64,000 nucleotides of DNA, taken from the NCBI GenBank assembly GCA_004369045.1, contig ML213522.1, forward strand, positions 405,667 through 469,666, read 5' to 3'. Under the pieces are notes generated by a model. That model made no database searches and had not been told where the DNA came from. It was given only the letters and a program-made list of their open reading frames with translations. Below, in pieces: positions 35,822 to 47,871 of this stretch; position 1 is the stretch's first letter, and every line of letters begins with the position of its first letter. The position numbers were made by a program, and so were the translations under genes. The stretch is from Heliocybe sulcata. Lineage: Eukaryota > Basidiomycota > Agaricomycetes > Gloeophyllales > Gloeophyllaceae.

Positions 35822-37760
35822 CTAAGGGCTATGTTATTGCAGTTGCTCAAGAGGCTCCAAATAGGCAAATCAAGTCCAAGGAGAACGATGGCGGCGAGAG
35901 AAAGGCTTCGGCAGATGCCGCGAAAGAGAAGCGCCCAAACTACCGGAGACACTTCAGAGATCCATCTTGCTTCTTTACCTTCCTTTCCTTCCACCCTATG
36001 CCTAGACTATGATGTTCACTCTCCGTGCTTTCATTGGGCAAAGGCGGTCATGATGTTCTCTGCAAAGCGCCAAACTCTGAGATACTATCGCACAAACACG
36101 AGTGGCGCAGCAAGAATCTGGAGCATCGCTGGCCACTTCTGAACTACTCGCTACGGCGCGGACATGAGAAGGTTCAAACAAAAGGTATCCGCTCTAACTC
36201 TTGCGCCTGCGGTGACCCTAGTGGCACATACCTGGAGCGAACACTCAAAAAGGTATCTAATTTCACGCTCCTTAATGATCATAACACTGAGTTGCCTAAC
36301 TTTGGATCGCGTATCCTCAGGCCTCAGGCCTCACGACTCCTGAGTCTAAGTAAGTCAACCCGAAGGGCAACTGGGGTGACCTGTCAATTCGGTGGCGACA
36401 TCTCGGTAATACTTGACCTGTCATTGGTGCTATATCCGCTCGACCAAGGTGGTGCCTGCATGAATGAACGTCACTGATACGCGGTGTGTCCATTCATATC
36501 ACTTGTGGCGTGTATGAGAATGACGAAGGAAACTGTCAGATTGAGTTGCATGCTCTATCAGCCTCGCGGCTCCGTTTGTCTTTGCCCATTAACGAGCCTG
36601 AGAGCTTAGCGCTGCTATCCTCTTCTCTTCCATTCGTGCTGCTGGTGCGAAGATGAAGTGCTTTGTGGCGCTTGAACCAGCCAGGGTTAAGCGTCACCTT
36701 GGCTTCGCGGGATTGGTTGACATCATGCAGTACACTCGGCCCAGAGCTCTCTTCGCTGCCACGCCCTGCGCGAACTTAATGGAACTCAATTCGGCATTGC
36801 TCGTACATCATGGCAGCAATCTATCCCAGACAGGTGAATGTCTCAGAAATGTGAAGTTGTCCGGCTTGGAGTCTGACTCGACACTATCCTCGTCCGAGGT
36901 TCTATCCTAGTCTCGGCGCAGGCCCAGAATGCTCGTCATGCCTCGGGTACTGTAAGTGTTGACAGGCTCCTGCTGCGCTCACAGGTCAGGCAAGGCACGC
37001 GCAAAGGGCCAATGCAATTCCCGAGGCTGGTGATGCTATAACAGTGAAATGTGGGCCTGGCTCGGTGCTCTCTCTCGCAGGAGAGCTATGTACGATCGTG
37101 ATCAGCACTGAGAACGGATCTGAGTAGATCTGCTTATTGGGCCGATCGGTCCCAAGATCTTGCTGATCCTGCACCGAGAGAGGTGGAATGTCTTCCAGTT
37201 GCAAGCATTTGCAGGCAAGCAGGGAAAGTATGAGCGTGGCAAGTGTGGTAGGATGGCGTTGCGACATTTCCATTGGCAGCGAGCGAGTGCGACGGCATGG
37301 GCAACAGATTTTACTTCTGGAGACGAATTTCCATATGTGCGCATGTCTCGAAGAATTACGGAAGAATTGTTCGTGATCGGACAGAGAACCGGTCGGGAGG
37401 ATGCCAAATACGGCAGTGACCCGGCGCGGGTCCTTACAGATTGGAGGCTCTCCGACGCCGGGCCCACCCAACGCCGCGTCGCTCAGCCAGGCCACTTCTC
37501 CCTCTGCGTCTTCTCCCAGCTGCATCCTTCCTTTTCTTGCTCACACCGTCGTCGAACGACACTTCAACGTCGAGCGCAACGGCCAGCGGGGCATTTAAAA
37601 TTTCTGATCGATATTGCGTTTCCGCCAAATCGATTTTCAGCCGCTGCTGCTGTGCACCTTCCGTCGCTTAGTCTTTAAACAGTTTCCAAGAACACGCGAG
37701 CAGGCCGAGATTATCGTATTGTAGGATTTCTTGTTCGGCCATTATTCCTTGTTTCCTGCC
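35822..37760. other. Long intergenic region (divergent promoters)
   Basis: No gene recognised in about 1.9 kb between the ankyrin gene (leftward) and the PAS/GATA gene (rightward). Frames are short and without motifs. The length suits a heavily regulated upstream region of a transcription-factor gene. Confidence 0.5.
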
Positions 37761-40292
37761 ATGAGCTTCAGCACGCCCTCGCAACGAGGCTTTGGCTCGC
37801 AGGCAGAACAGGCCCCCCAGAACAACCCCCGTATGAACACTGCTGTCCACGTTCAATCCTTCGACAACTCCTTCCCTCTCCTCCCTCAGTCAGCCGGCTC
37901 TGAGCCCGCCGATCAGTCCTCCAGCTCTATGCCGAAAGTCGGTGAAACGCGATGTTGTGAGTACGCCTTCTTCCACCTCCTCGATCATCCGTCGCGATCG
38001 TTCATATATCTGTCTTTGATCGTTCCCTATGTACCTTTGTCATCCTCACTGACCGCTCTTGCAGACTGGGCTCTTCTCAACGCCGACCTCCAGTTTCTCT
38101 ACCTCGATCCCGTCCTCGCAAGCCACCTAGGTCCACAGGCCGAGGCGCTCATTGGCAAACCTCTCCTTGCGTTTGTGCATCCAGATGAGCAGGCTTCTGC
38201 CAGGCACGATCTTGGGAGTGTTTTAGAGTCGCGGACGCTGCATGGCAGTGTGACCCGGGTGCGCTATTCCCGCCTTTCGAGTATCCGCCGTCAGTTGGGC
38301 GCCTCGGACCACGTCACACCTTGGGCGGACGCGGACAAGATTGCGGTGGACCACAACTATATGGCCGTGGACATCGTTATAAATTGGGCAGCAGAAGGCT
38401 TGGTGCTTTGTTTCATGCACGCCGTCGTTGATCTCACTCCGTATGATAACGATCCCCGTTACAAGACGGGTTGGACGAACTGGTGCAGCACGCCCGCCTA
38501 TGCCATGGACAACCACCAGATCACTGTCATGTACAACCGTCTCATGCATTCGATGCCTCAGCCGGGCAGCATGGAGCGGGTATTTCAGATCCTTGTGAAC
38601 CAACAGGGCAATAGGCAATGCTTGATTAGCTGGCCTCCCGAGCCGGCTGGCGGCCAACCGGATGGTGTGGCTTCCAAGGATTTCGTACGGCTCGCCGAAG
38701 AAGTGCAACTTGGCGAGGGCCCTGGCAATGGCGCCAGCGACGCAAAGACAAGTTGCACCCGAAGGTACAAGGCGTTACAACCCATCACGGTCTCCGATAC
38801 GGACGAGGTCAAGGAGGTTGAGAGCATTTTCATACCACACGGTAAGTCTCCTGTCTTTCAGCCGCAAGACGGGATTGAAGAGTCGCTGTTGTGAAGGCAC
38901 CATTATCTTCGCCTGCCACAAGGTCAATTCTCGGGCGCCTGTGGCACAGCAGATGGAGTACGCTCAGACTCCTAATGGATATGCGCAGCAACAACCCCAG
39001 CAACAACAATACTACAATAGCTCGTTCCCGGTACCCTCAATAGCTGACTCCACTGCTCAGTACAACGGGTACGTTAGTCAGCCGCAAGCACCAATACAGG
39101 CCCAGCAGCCGTATAATGGCCAGTGGTCCCAGGCGTCATCCTCCCAGGCTCAGCAATATTATCCGCCCCAGCAGCAGCCATGGGCGTCAGAGTCGCCGTC
39201 GTCGGGTCCCATGCCGTACCTGGAGCCCTCTTTCCAGCGGCCCATGTCGCCGTCGTACCCGTACGTCCCATCGCAGGAAGGGGCGTCACCTTCGGACGTG
39301 TCGGCTGCTGCCTCGTCGCATGCCAACAACGAGGCGAATGACGTAGTGCCTCCGCCAAGACATGCGTCGCGACGGGCCAGCCCAAGCAACAGTACGCGAG
39401 ACAGTTACGGCGGCGGCGGAAGAAGCACGGGGCATCCACCCGTTGGTATCGCCAAATGCTCCAGTTGCAAGGCTACGCAGAGTCCGGAATGGCGTAAAGG
39501 GCCCAGTGGTAAAAAAGACCTGTGCAATGCGTAAGCTCGTCCCTTGTTATCATTGTCATTCGCTGAGATCCTGCATCACCTATACGTAGTTGTGGATTGC
39601 GCTTTGCTAGGTCCAGAGCAAAGAAAGAAGGCATCACGAGTCAGAGACGCCGCAAGGCTGGCACGTATGGGTCTCAGCCGTCGCCTGCGTCCACGGCGTC
39701 ACCCTCAATCAAGTCAGAACAGCTGCCGCCTCAGACTCCGCTGACTCCTGCTTCGCCTGTCGCATCGTACGCGAGCTCTGCAGTACGACGGGGCGGATAC
39801 GATGAGGGCCCGAATGGGTACAGACCTTCTCACGCCCGGAACGCACACCATCTTCAATCGAATATGCACGGCATGACACCATCGCCGTCGCCTTCCCCAT
39901 CGACTTCCATGAGCTTCGGTCAACCTTACTCTCGTCACCCTTCCCAGCCGTCCCCCACGAGCAGCAGCTTCTACCCGCCTGTGTCGCCAGCCGGGACACT
40001 GCTTAATTCGCCCTTGACCCAGGGGCAGAGTGGACACCTTGCTGGCGCTACGGCGGTTGCGCGGCCCCGGTTGGACTCGTTATCTTCTTTCCCCAACAGT
40101 CATAGTCGCCTGTCTATCTCCTCGTCACCTGCCTCGGCGTCTCCGCTAAGCGCCCCGGGGTATGATAGGGAGCGCGAGCGAGACAGACAGCCTGGGCAAC
40201 ATATGTCTATGGGCGGCGACCCCGGTTCCAGTATGGCCTTACCTCCGACCCCGGTTTCCGCTGGAATGGAGCCGCAGAGACACCGAGTTTAG
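37761..40292 (+). CDS. PAS and GATA zinc-finger transcription factor
   Basis: A nuclear DNA-binding regulator. Exons 37761-37956, 38065-38841, 38897-39530 and 39590-40292 sum to exactly 770 codons. A PAS domain begins WALLNADLQFLYLDPVL and includes LLAFVHPDEQASARHDLGS (about 38065-38290). It is followed by a conserved block (VDIVINWAAEGLVLCF, DPRYKTGWTNWC, SIFIPHGTIIFACH) and a Gln/Pro/Ser-rich stretch (38950-39240). The single zinc finger [30 protein letters not shown] has the CX2C-X18-CX2C form and is split by the last intron at NA|CG, followed by basic RSRAKKEG. The C-terminus is Ser/Pro/Tyr-rich. The architecture resembles white-collar-2-like light or development regulators. I see no LOV-type flavin cysteine motif, so it is probably not itself a photoreceptor. 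Confidence 0.88.
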
Positions 40293-41534
40293 CCCGGCTG
40301 CCCTGCTCATGCCTCCGGCATTCTGCAAATTGGTGATGTGGAGGAGCTGTTTCGCTACGTATCTGCTTAATTGATGCAACTGTAGGTTTGGCCTCGTAGG
40401 CCCTCTATTATACTCTACTCTCGTTCGGACACACGCCAAGGGTGCTGACAAATGTATTATAGCATGGAATACAATGACATCTTCTTTTACTCTCTTGACC
40501 TACCTTACCCTTTCATCCTTTCCCGCTCCATTGGACATATTTATCCATTGTACCCATGTTCCCTTCTTCACTTCAAGCGGCTGTTCTTCGTACTGTACGA
40601 TTATGAATGAAGACGGGTGCCCGCATTCCTGGCTTCGTCGACTGGTGCAACTTCAATTAGCTTGCCTCGATCGATCAGATCGTAATCGACAGAGATCCCA
40701 AGACTATCTGGCGCTTCGACTTCTCGTCCCATCGTCGGACAAATCTTGCATGACGGCATGTGCAGCCACGGGCAAGTCTGGCCCGACCGTCGGGCCGGTT
40801 CATTGTGGGAGGGAATGGCGGGCACGGCCTTGGAGAAATACCATAAAATATGGGCATGGTGTTATTCACTGGCTATTAGATTGAGAAAGCTTTGCAAGAC
40901 CTACCTCGGCAAGGGACGGCCCAGCTGTGGTCGATATTCAGAGGCTTTCATATACACTCGCACCAGGCCTCGGATGCGTTACCTTCTTTGATGAGACACT
41001 GAGCTCAGATGGGCTCAACAAGCATGGCATCACTTGGCGTTGACTGGCCAAGACAAGTACCGTGCCGGTACTTAACCGAATGCAAGTGGATCACCTCACG
41101 AGTCTGGATGGTCGCTTGACATACTACGGAGATACAGTATGGGTGCACCATGAGAGTCTGGTACAAAGCCGTTGATCACCCGGGTACCCGTAGACATATA
41201 TATACTAGTGGTTCCCTGACTCTTGGAGGCTTGCGTACTGCAAGTAAGCCTCCTAATGGCGTCCTGACTGATGAATCTGATCTACCTTTCAGGACAGATA
41301 ACCGTCCTCGGCCAAGACAGCATGCTGGACTTTGTCCGTACTGGAGCTTTGAGGAGTCGCGAAAGTCTGCAATAGACGAATCCTGCTCAAGCAGGATGCG
41401 AGCGATGTATCACGTGGCTTCCCCATCAATATCCCAAAACGGCTTAGCACGTGCACGTAAATAGGCGTTCCCTTCGCATCACCTCGCTCGATAACTCCTC
41501 TGGGTAGCCTCCTTGACGAACCAGATCCCTAACC
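40293..41534. other. Intergenic
   Basis: No gene recognised in about 1.2 kb. Short frames on both strands show no motifs. The right end has a TATATATACT stretch near 41197, about 340 bp before the Sds22 start. Confidence 0.5.
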
Positions 41535-43101
41535 ATGTCTGAACACGAGTCGGGGAATACGGAGGCTCAGGCAGAGCCCATCCAGCAGAAAGAAGTAGAG
41601 GATGACTTGGTTCTGGTGGAGCCGTGCGTTCAGAGCAATAACGATCGTGGTGCAGACGCTGACTCGAAGAGAATGCATATAGCAAACGAGCAAGAGTGGT
41701 CACAGTGGTTGCTGAGAATCATGCAGACAGTGAGGCAGAAGAAGACGAGGAGGAGGAGGATGTTGAAGGAGAGTCGCATGACATCCTCGCAGGCTATCCA
41801 GACGATACAGAGGTTCGCAGCGCGGCTATGCGTGGTTGACATGGGCGACTCGCTAATGATTGCAAAGGAACTCGAGCTCATCCACTCCCGCCTGAACTCC
41901 CTCGCCAACCTCCGCCTCCCGCGCTTCGCTGCACACCTCAAGAAACTCTGCCTCCGCCAGAACCAGATCTCCTTCCTCGACCCCCAGATCTTCCAAGACC
42001 TCACTCATCTCGAGGAGCTCGACCTCTACGACAACAAGATCAAGGCTGTTGGTGATGCCCTGAATAATCTGGACGAGCTAACGTAAGTGAGATCCTCCCG
42101 ATATGTCCGCCGCGTCGATGCAGACTAGCTATAATCAGCGTTCTAGACCTATCATTTAATCTGCTCAAAGCGATCCCGGACACACTGGGGTATTTGAGGT
42201 CTCTCGACACCTTGTATTTTGTGCAAAACAAGGTATCCAAGATCAACGGGCTTCAAGGACTTGGTGCGACCCTACGGAGTCTGGAGCTAGGCGGTAATAA
42301 GATTAGGGTGAGTGCGATATTACATGCTTTTCATGGCCTGCTGCTCACTGCGGCAGTAGGAAATTGAGAACATGGACGCGCTCGTCAATCTCGAGGAGCT
42401 TTGGCTGGGTAAGAATAAGATCACGAAGTTAGAGGTGATGAACACCCCTATTCGTTGGAGCCAATGACTGATCAACGGTGTGCATTAGGGCCTAGACACC
42501 CTCAAACGCCTCCGTATTCTCTCCATCCAATCAAATCGGATAACGAAGCTCGAGAACTTGGAGCATCTTGAGAGCCTCGAAGAACTGTACCTAAGCCATA
42601 ACGGTGTCGAACGACTGGAAGGCCTGGACAAGAATGTATGCTGTCTATCTTGTGGACCCACCCCGCCGTTCACTGACCGAGGTACCACCAGCTGAAACTC
42701 CGGACGCTCGACGTAAGCTGGAACTTCGTCCCAGAGATTGAGAATATCTCACATCTGACACAACTGGAAGAACTCTGGGTCAATCCTTATCACCTTTTTC
42801 TCAGATTGAGGAGACTTACATCCCCCATCTTATCCAGATGAGCGGCAATCGCATACCCAGTTTACAAGCGCTGGAGCCCCAGCTCAATCACATAACGACG
42901 CTGGAAACAATCTATCTCGAGGGAAACCCGTGCCAGCGCATAGAAGGCGCTCATTACCGGCGCAAAATCATGATTGCATTGCCGCAGGTGAAGCAGATAG
43001 ATGCAACGTACGTGAATGTTGGCGCGTGGTAGTCATCATTCGATGAGCTGACTGCTTTTCGTTCGCTTTGCCTTTGTTTCAGTTACACCCGGACGGCATG
43101 A
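41535..43101 (+). CDS. sds22: Sds22, leucine-rich-repeat regulator of protein phosphatase 1
   Basis: Nuclear regulatory subunit that binds the PP1 catalytic subunit through its LRR concave face and is needed for mitotic exit. Exons 41535-41649, 41727-41812, 41868-42082, 42139-42307, 42360-42434, 42489-42635, 42692-42778, 42838-43007 and 43083-43101 add up to exactly 361 codons. An acidic N-terminus (EEDEEEEDVEGE) leads into ELELIHSRLNSL. Then come about eleven 22-residue SDS22-type repeats (LEELDLYDNKI, LRSLELGGNKIR, LEELWLGKNKIT, LRILSIQSNRIT, LEELYLSHNGV). The LRR cap with LETIYLEGNPCQR and VKQIDATYTRTA closes the protein. The intron at 41650-41726 was chosen because read-through gives an unrelated basic frame, whereas splicing restores the acidic leader. 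Length is normal for the family. Confidence 0.93.
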
Positions 43102-43433
43102 TTGCCTCTCTGCGGAGGATATCCGGGGCGGGGACGAGGTGTATGAAAGGTAGTTGTAAGATCCATTGGGAGTGTACAGTATTCGGCTTTATTATGCATG
43201 GGCAGCTAATACGCCTAGGTTGTGGAAGTCAGATGAACTGATATATGCGGTACGTCGGTGGCATCGTAAGCGCAACATGCAGAGGTCTTTGTAGATCTGT
43301 ATGTAGCTCCCAAGCCACAATACGAGGGATGCGGATCGGCAAACAAAGTGCTTATATGTTACTATGTGTTCTGGAGACCATTTTCTGGAGGGCGTCCAGG
43401 GCAAAGTTATAATTACCTGCGCCAACGTTGATT

Positions 43434-43505
43434 GGGGGAGCTTGCTCCCCCTTTTGTTACGCTAGGGGAGGCCAAAATCGTTAGTGCCGGCCAACCCTAG
43501 CGTAA
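43434..43505. repeat. Nested inverted repeats at gap edge
   Basis: Two palindromic structures lie just left of the gap. GGGGGAGC-TT-GCTCCCCC occupies 43434-43451 (8-bp arms). TTACGCTAGGG (43457-43467) pairs perfectly with CCCTAGCGTAA (43495-43505). Such nested inverted repeats are common at transposon ends and are hard to assemble, but the element itself is hidden by the gap. Confidence 0.7.
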
Positions 43506-43509
43506 GGTT

Positions 43510-44174
43510 NNNNNNNNNNNNNNNNNNNNNNNNNNNNNNNNNNNNNNNNNNNNNNNNNNNNNNNNNNNNNNNNNNNNNNNNNNNNNNNNNNNNNNNNNNN
43601 NNNNNNNNNNNNNNNNNNNNNNNNNNNNNNNNNNNNNNNNNNNNNNNNNNNNNNNNNNNNNNNNNNNNNNNNNNNNNNNNNNNNNNNNNNNNNNNNNNNN
43701 NNNNNNNNNNNNNNNNNNNNNNNNNNNNNNNNNNNNNNNNNNNNNNNNNNNNNNNNNNNNNNNNNNNNNNNNNNNNNNNNNNNNNNNNNNNNNNNNNNNN
43801 NNNNNNNNNNNNNNNNNNNNNNNNNNNNNNNNNNNNNNNNNNNNNNNNNNNNNNNNNNNNNNNNNNNNNNNNNNNNNNNNNNNNNNNNNNNNNNNNNNNN
43901 NNNNNNNNNNNNNNNNNNNNNNNNNNNNNNNNNNNNNNNNNNNNNNNNNNNNNNNNNNNNNNNNNNNNNNNNNNNNNNNNNNNNNNNNNNNNNNNNNNNN
44001 NNNNNNNNNNNNNNNNNNNNNNNNNNNNNNNNNNNNNNNNNNNNNNNNNNNNNNNNNNNNNNNNNNNNNNNNNNNNNNNNNNNNNNNNNNNNNNNNNNNN
44101 NNNNNNNNNNNNNNNNNNNNNNNNNNNNNNNNNNNNNNNNNNNNNNNNNNNNNNNNNNNNNNNNNNNNNNNNNN
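43510..44174. other. Assembly gap (665 N)
   Basis: Unresolved bases; open frames spanning it are artefacts. Confidence 1.
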
Positions 44175-44646
44175 GCCCACAATGGAGTAAATATTCATTT
44201 GGAAACTGATTAGAATTGTGTAATGTACTCAGATAAAATAAGCTCTCCCTGAAGTAGGTGGGAAACCCACATACAAGCCATATTAGTCTTCTCTTGAACA
44301 GGAAGCTTCCTCGCCGTGATCGGCATAATCCGGCGGACCCAGCGTCGTTGCGAGCGCTCCGAACGGCTTCCAAGTTCCACCGAGTCCTATCCAGCTGCAT
44401 ACTGACGATACTCTCGGGCTGCCTGTGAGGCAAGCAGAGTCTGTAAGCTTTGCGATATCCATTCCGTGGTGCTGAGGAGTCGAAGCGGCCAACGGCACAG
44501 TAGCGTTTGATGACGTTGGCTAAGCGAACACGACCTCGAGAAAGAGTCATCGATTTCCGATCGCGTGCGCATAAAGAAGGCCATGCCGGGGCTGGCGCAC
44601 TCTCTACCCTCTCGCCGGTCTGCGTAGGACAGCGCTGGCGCACCAA
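44175..44646. other. Intergenic after gap
   Basis: No gene recognised; probably the 5' flank of the membrane-protein gene that starts at 44647. Confidence 0.5.
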
Positions 44647-45639
44647 ATGCACCCTATCCTCACAGACTATGCCGAGCAATTCGCGGTATTTTACGACTAT
44701 GCTCCAGTTTTGTTCGGCTTCGCGCACTTGATGCTGTTCATTCGCGACATTCTCCAGCTCAGCAGACGACGAGACACGACCATCTATCTCCTGATGAGCT
44801 CTTTTTCGGCTTGTAAGTCCGGATAACACTCACGCGATTTCGAAATGGAAATGACCATCTGGGCAGCGCGCTGTATTATGTTCCTGCTACGAACGTTGCC
44901 GCTATACCATCTGAGGGCCCTGCGCAGATGGTCAATCGTGATTACCAACTCGGGCACATCTTCTGCACTATACGCAGCTTATACTCTCGTACTTAAAAGG
45001 TACGTGCGCTCGGCGTATGTAGTCCGACTTGCCTCACCAGCTTATGCATCCAACCTCCAGAGACGCCGCTACCGGTCCAGACTCGGAACAGGGCTTCTGG
45101 GCGACTGCGAACCGTCTTAGAAGAAATCGCAGCATCGTACTTGCAGCACTGCTGTATTGCATCTTCCTAAGACTGGAAAACACCCACAGCGTAACGCACA
45201 GCTTCTGGTTGATGCAACAACTAGACCGGAAGCACCAGCCACACCATAAAGCCGATGGACCGCTATACATTATGGTATCCTTACTACTTCTCCTACAGAC
45301 TTGCATTCTTCTGCGTCACGAAATCTCACGAGCCAAAGGTACGCTTCAATTCTTAAGCTACACCCGACGTGGTGCTAAGCGTCGTGTTCAGATAGAGTTT
45401 TCGACTACCCGACCAGCAGGCTGGTCGTTCACCTCTTTGCCATCATTACCATAGCACTCTCCCTCTTTACCCGGTCGATATTTTCCACTGTGGTACGTGG
45501 CGGCGAGGGGCCATCGCCCGCCAATACGGCGGCAGTAGAAGCCTCGTACTATGCCTTCGCTGCTTTGCCGGAGCTTCTGGCAGCCGCTCTGGTTTCTGTA
45601 AACGGGCTCGTCCCCTTATCGGCTGGGCTGCATCTATGA
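44647..45639 (+). CDS. Multi-pass membrane protein of unknown function
   Basis: Starting at ATG 44647 (MHPILTDYAEQF), several hydrophobic segments are joined by introns. Exon 1 holds FAHLMLFIRDILQLSRRRD and LLMSSFSA. Exon 2 begins after GGGCAG (near 44867) with RCIMFLLRTLP. An intron of 61 nt ending at CCTCCAG (45060) leads to DAATGPDSEQGFW. Then come IVLAALLYCIFLRLE and LYIMVSLLLLLQTCILL, and after the intron ending GTGTTCAG (near 45390) FDYPTSRLVVHLFAIITIALSLFTR and YYAFAALPELLAAALVSVNGLVP. I count about seven membrane spans, with no pore or transport signature I can name. The pattern of a late ALPELLA...GLVP helix is seen in fungal seven-span proteins of unknown role (inference). Introns join in one frame, so the gene looks intact. 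Confidence 0.7.
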
Positions 45640-46636
45640 CAGCACGTCACCAGATTAATCGACTGAAAGGAATGTCAACCTGTACACACATTTAGATCCG
45701 CATACTCTATCCCTCACTTTTTTTCTGTCTCTGGCAAGAATATATAGGTGCGCATAGATTCCATCTGCCGTTCTCTACTTGGTAGGAATTAACTTCATCT
45801 CGGTCTCCACAGACTGTACCATTACGCATCCTATGTATGAATATTGAATCATGCCAGACTGTACACACAAGCTACATATCAATCATGACTGCCATCTAGA
45901 GTGCTTGTGTATCCACCGCAAGTATCCAAGATTCGCATCGCGAGGGTATATGCGCCACACAGCCTGGCTAAAACTCTGTCAGTACACACGGTCAAAATCT
46001 GCAGCTATCACCGCCCATCAACCTCTGCCACTTGACCCTACTTTGCGAGGATATGTCAAATGCTGCTATGCCGGACCAAATGACCCCTGGCCTTCAGCAC
46101 AAGACACTTGCTTCCTGCCGTGAGGTGCGCGGTCGGTGAATACTGTTGCCTGTACTACCCCTTCCCGGCGTCGCATGTTTCCTGACGCTCGTGTGATTTC
46201 CACTAAGACGGTGACAAACGCGGGAGGTTTGGCTGCGTTCTGTTTGTGCGTCTTGTGCTGGGTGATGCTGAGATATGGTTGCCGCATCGACATCCGATGC
46301 TGTTCGGACGCCATAGACTATCTTACAAATTTGGTTGGACGAGGGGGTTGCAGGCTCACAAAGGCGCGGGAGTTTTCCTATACATCGCAAGATAACAGTC
46401 GCATTCAGGCGGACACTGCATGCAGGCCTAGCCTAATCATACAAAACATCGGTAATGCAACAATTAATGAAGCCATCGGTTGTGGATCGATATCTGAGGC
46501 AATCTGGTACGTAGGACAATTTCCGGAGTCATATCAGCGCTTGCAGCTCGTCCGTCTGTGAGTCAAATCAGGTTGTCAGTGAACTTGCGCCAGAATCAGA
46601 GGCTGACAAGGGACGTACCCATCGATATCATCCGCT
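45640..46636. other. Intergenic
   Basis: No gene recognised in about 1 kb; no repeats or RNA genes noted. Confidence 0.5.
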
Positions 46637-46806
46637 CTACTTGGCGTTGGGACAGTTGGAGCAGGTGCAGGTGCCCTTGGCGCAGTTGCATCCGGATCCG
46701 GACGACGTGGTGCAGTGCCTTAGGGTAAACAGGGCTGGTCAGCAGGCTGTGCAACATTAGCAAAGATGAGGACATACGAGCAGTTCTGAGCGCAGGAGCA
46801 GGCCAT
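46637..46806 (-). CDS. Metallothionein, 36 residues, nine cysteines
   Basis: A tiny cysteine-rich protein that should chelate Cu(I), Cd(II) or Zn(II) in the cytosol. Exon 46778-46806 and exon 46637-46718 (intron 46719-46777) sum to 111 nt: 36 codons plus stop. Cysteines fall at positions 3, 5, 9, 12, 20, 22, 27, 29 and 32, giving three C-X-C pairs and C-X3-C, C-X2-C spacings. There are no aromatic residues, and the remainder is Ser, Gly, Thr, Asn and Ala, as in mushroom metallothioneins. The C-terminal exon (GCNCAKGTCTCSNC) resembles the short Agaricomycete type. A TATA box at 46885-46892 lies about 80 bp upstream, as expected of a strongly inducible gene. Confidence 0.88.
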
Positions 46807-47871
46807 GGTCACAGTTGACGCGCGGTGAAGAAGGGTTACTTGGGGATGTTTTTTGCTTGGGGATGGGTAGCGCACAGGCTAGGCCTTATATACTGAGGAG
46901 TGGACTGGGTTAGGGGGGTCCAGTGTCCGTCTGAACTAGTCATGCAGCGGGTCACGAGGAAAGGGGCCTGCCCAGAGATATACGTAAGAGAAACGGGCTG
47001 CAATCTGCGCTGCTATGCTTGGAGAGGCTTGAACAGGATCTCATGGTACCCTTTGTCCGCTTTCCGTCTCCAAGGGGTATACGGAGGAGCAAATGAGAGG
47101 GGCACATTCACAAGCGGAATGACGACGATCAGGACGGTTGAGCGTGAGTTGGGGTCGCAGTAGTGGTGTTCCCGACGAAAGCAAGGCGGAAGTGGTCCCG
47201 TGTAGCTCGAACCAGACGCTGCGCGAGATGAAGGCTGTCGGATAACCTCATGCATCCACTTCAAAGCAAGGCACGCGAGTCTACCCGGACGATTTGACAT
47301 ATCAGCGACGCGTACTACGGTAAGCGGATAGGATATTGCCATAGCATAGTGCGACAAGGTCCAGAAGGTCCCGTTCGTGCGGTACATCGACGTGCAGTTT
47401 CACAGATGAGAGGCAAAAAGGATGTCAGGCGTACAACGTAGTTGATACAACGTGTAAAACGTACTTGATGCAGTCTGCTGTTGAGCATAAGCGCCAGTAT
47501 TGCACAATCAGGCAGTCTTGCACAATCCGAATTGGTGACTGGGGGCCAAAACATATAATGGATATATGCGAAATTCAGCCCCAGCCTCCGCAGATAGCAC
47601 GAGGATAGGCCTCCACAGTTCAGCTCGCGCAAGCAGTCTGGCTAAGGTTTCCGTTAAAGGCGTACCCAGCGTCAGGCAGAGTACCATTAGAGGCAATATT
47701 GCAGGCCAGAATAACATAAGTACTGGGCAGGGTTATGCGATCAAGTTGCAACTCGGAAGCAGAAGCAGAAGCACAGCCACTTGTGGCGCTAATTCGCCGC
47801 TGTTCGTGTGCTCGCACTTTCCTCCGACGTCTTCAGCCTTTACTGGTTTACTCGCATATTGCTCGATCTGC
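46807..47871. other. Intergenic (divergent promoters)
   Basis: It lies between the metallothionein (leftward) and the CCDC174-like gene (rightward). No gene recognised beyond the metallothionein TATA box. Confidence 0.5.
46885..46892 (-). promoter_or_regulatory. TATA box of metallothionein gene
   Basis: TATATAAG on the minus strand about 80 bp upstream of the ATG. I could not identify a clear metal-response element. Confidence 0.65.

Noticed and set aside
43462-44829. Long minus-strand open frame (455 codons) across the gap
   Set aside because: More than half of it is N; it exists only because unknown bases contain no stop codon.
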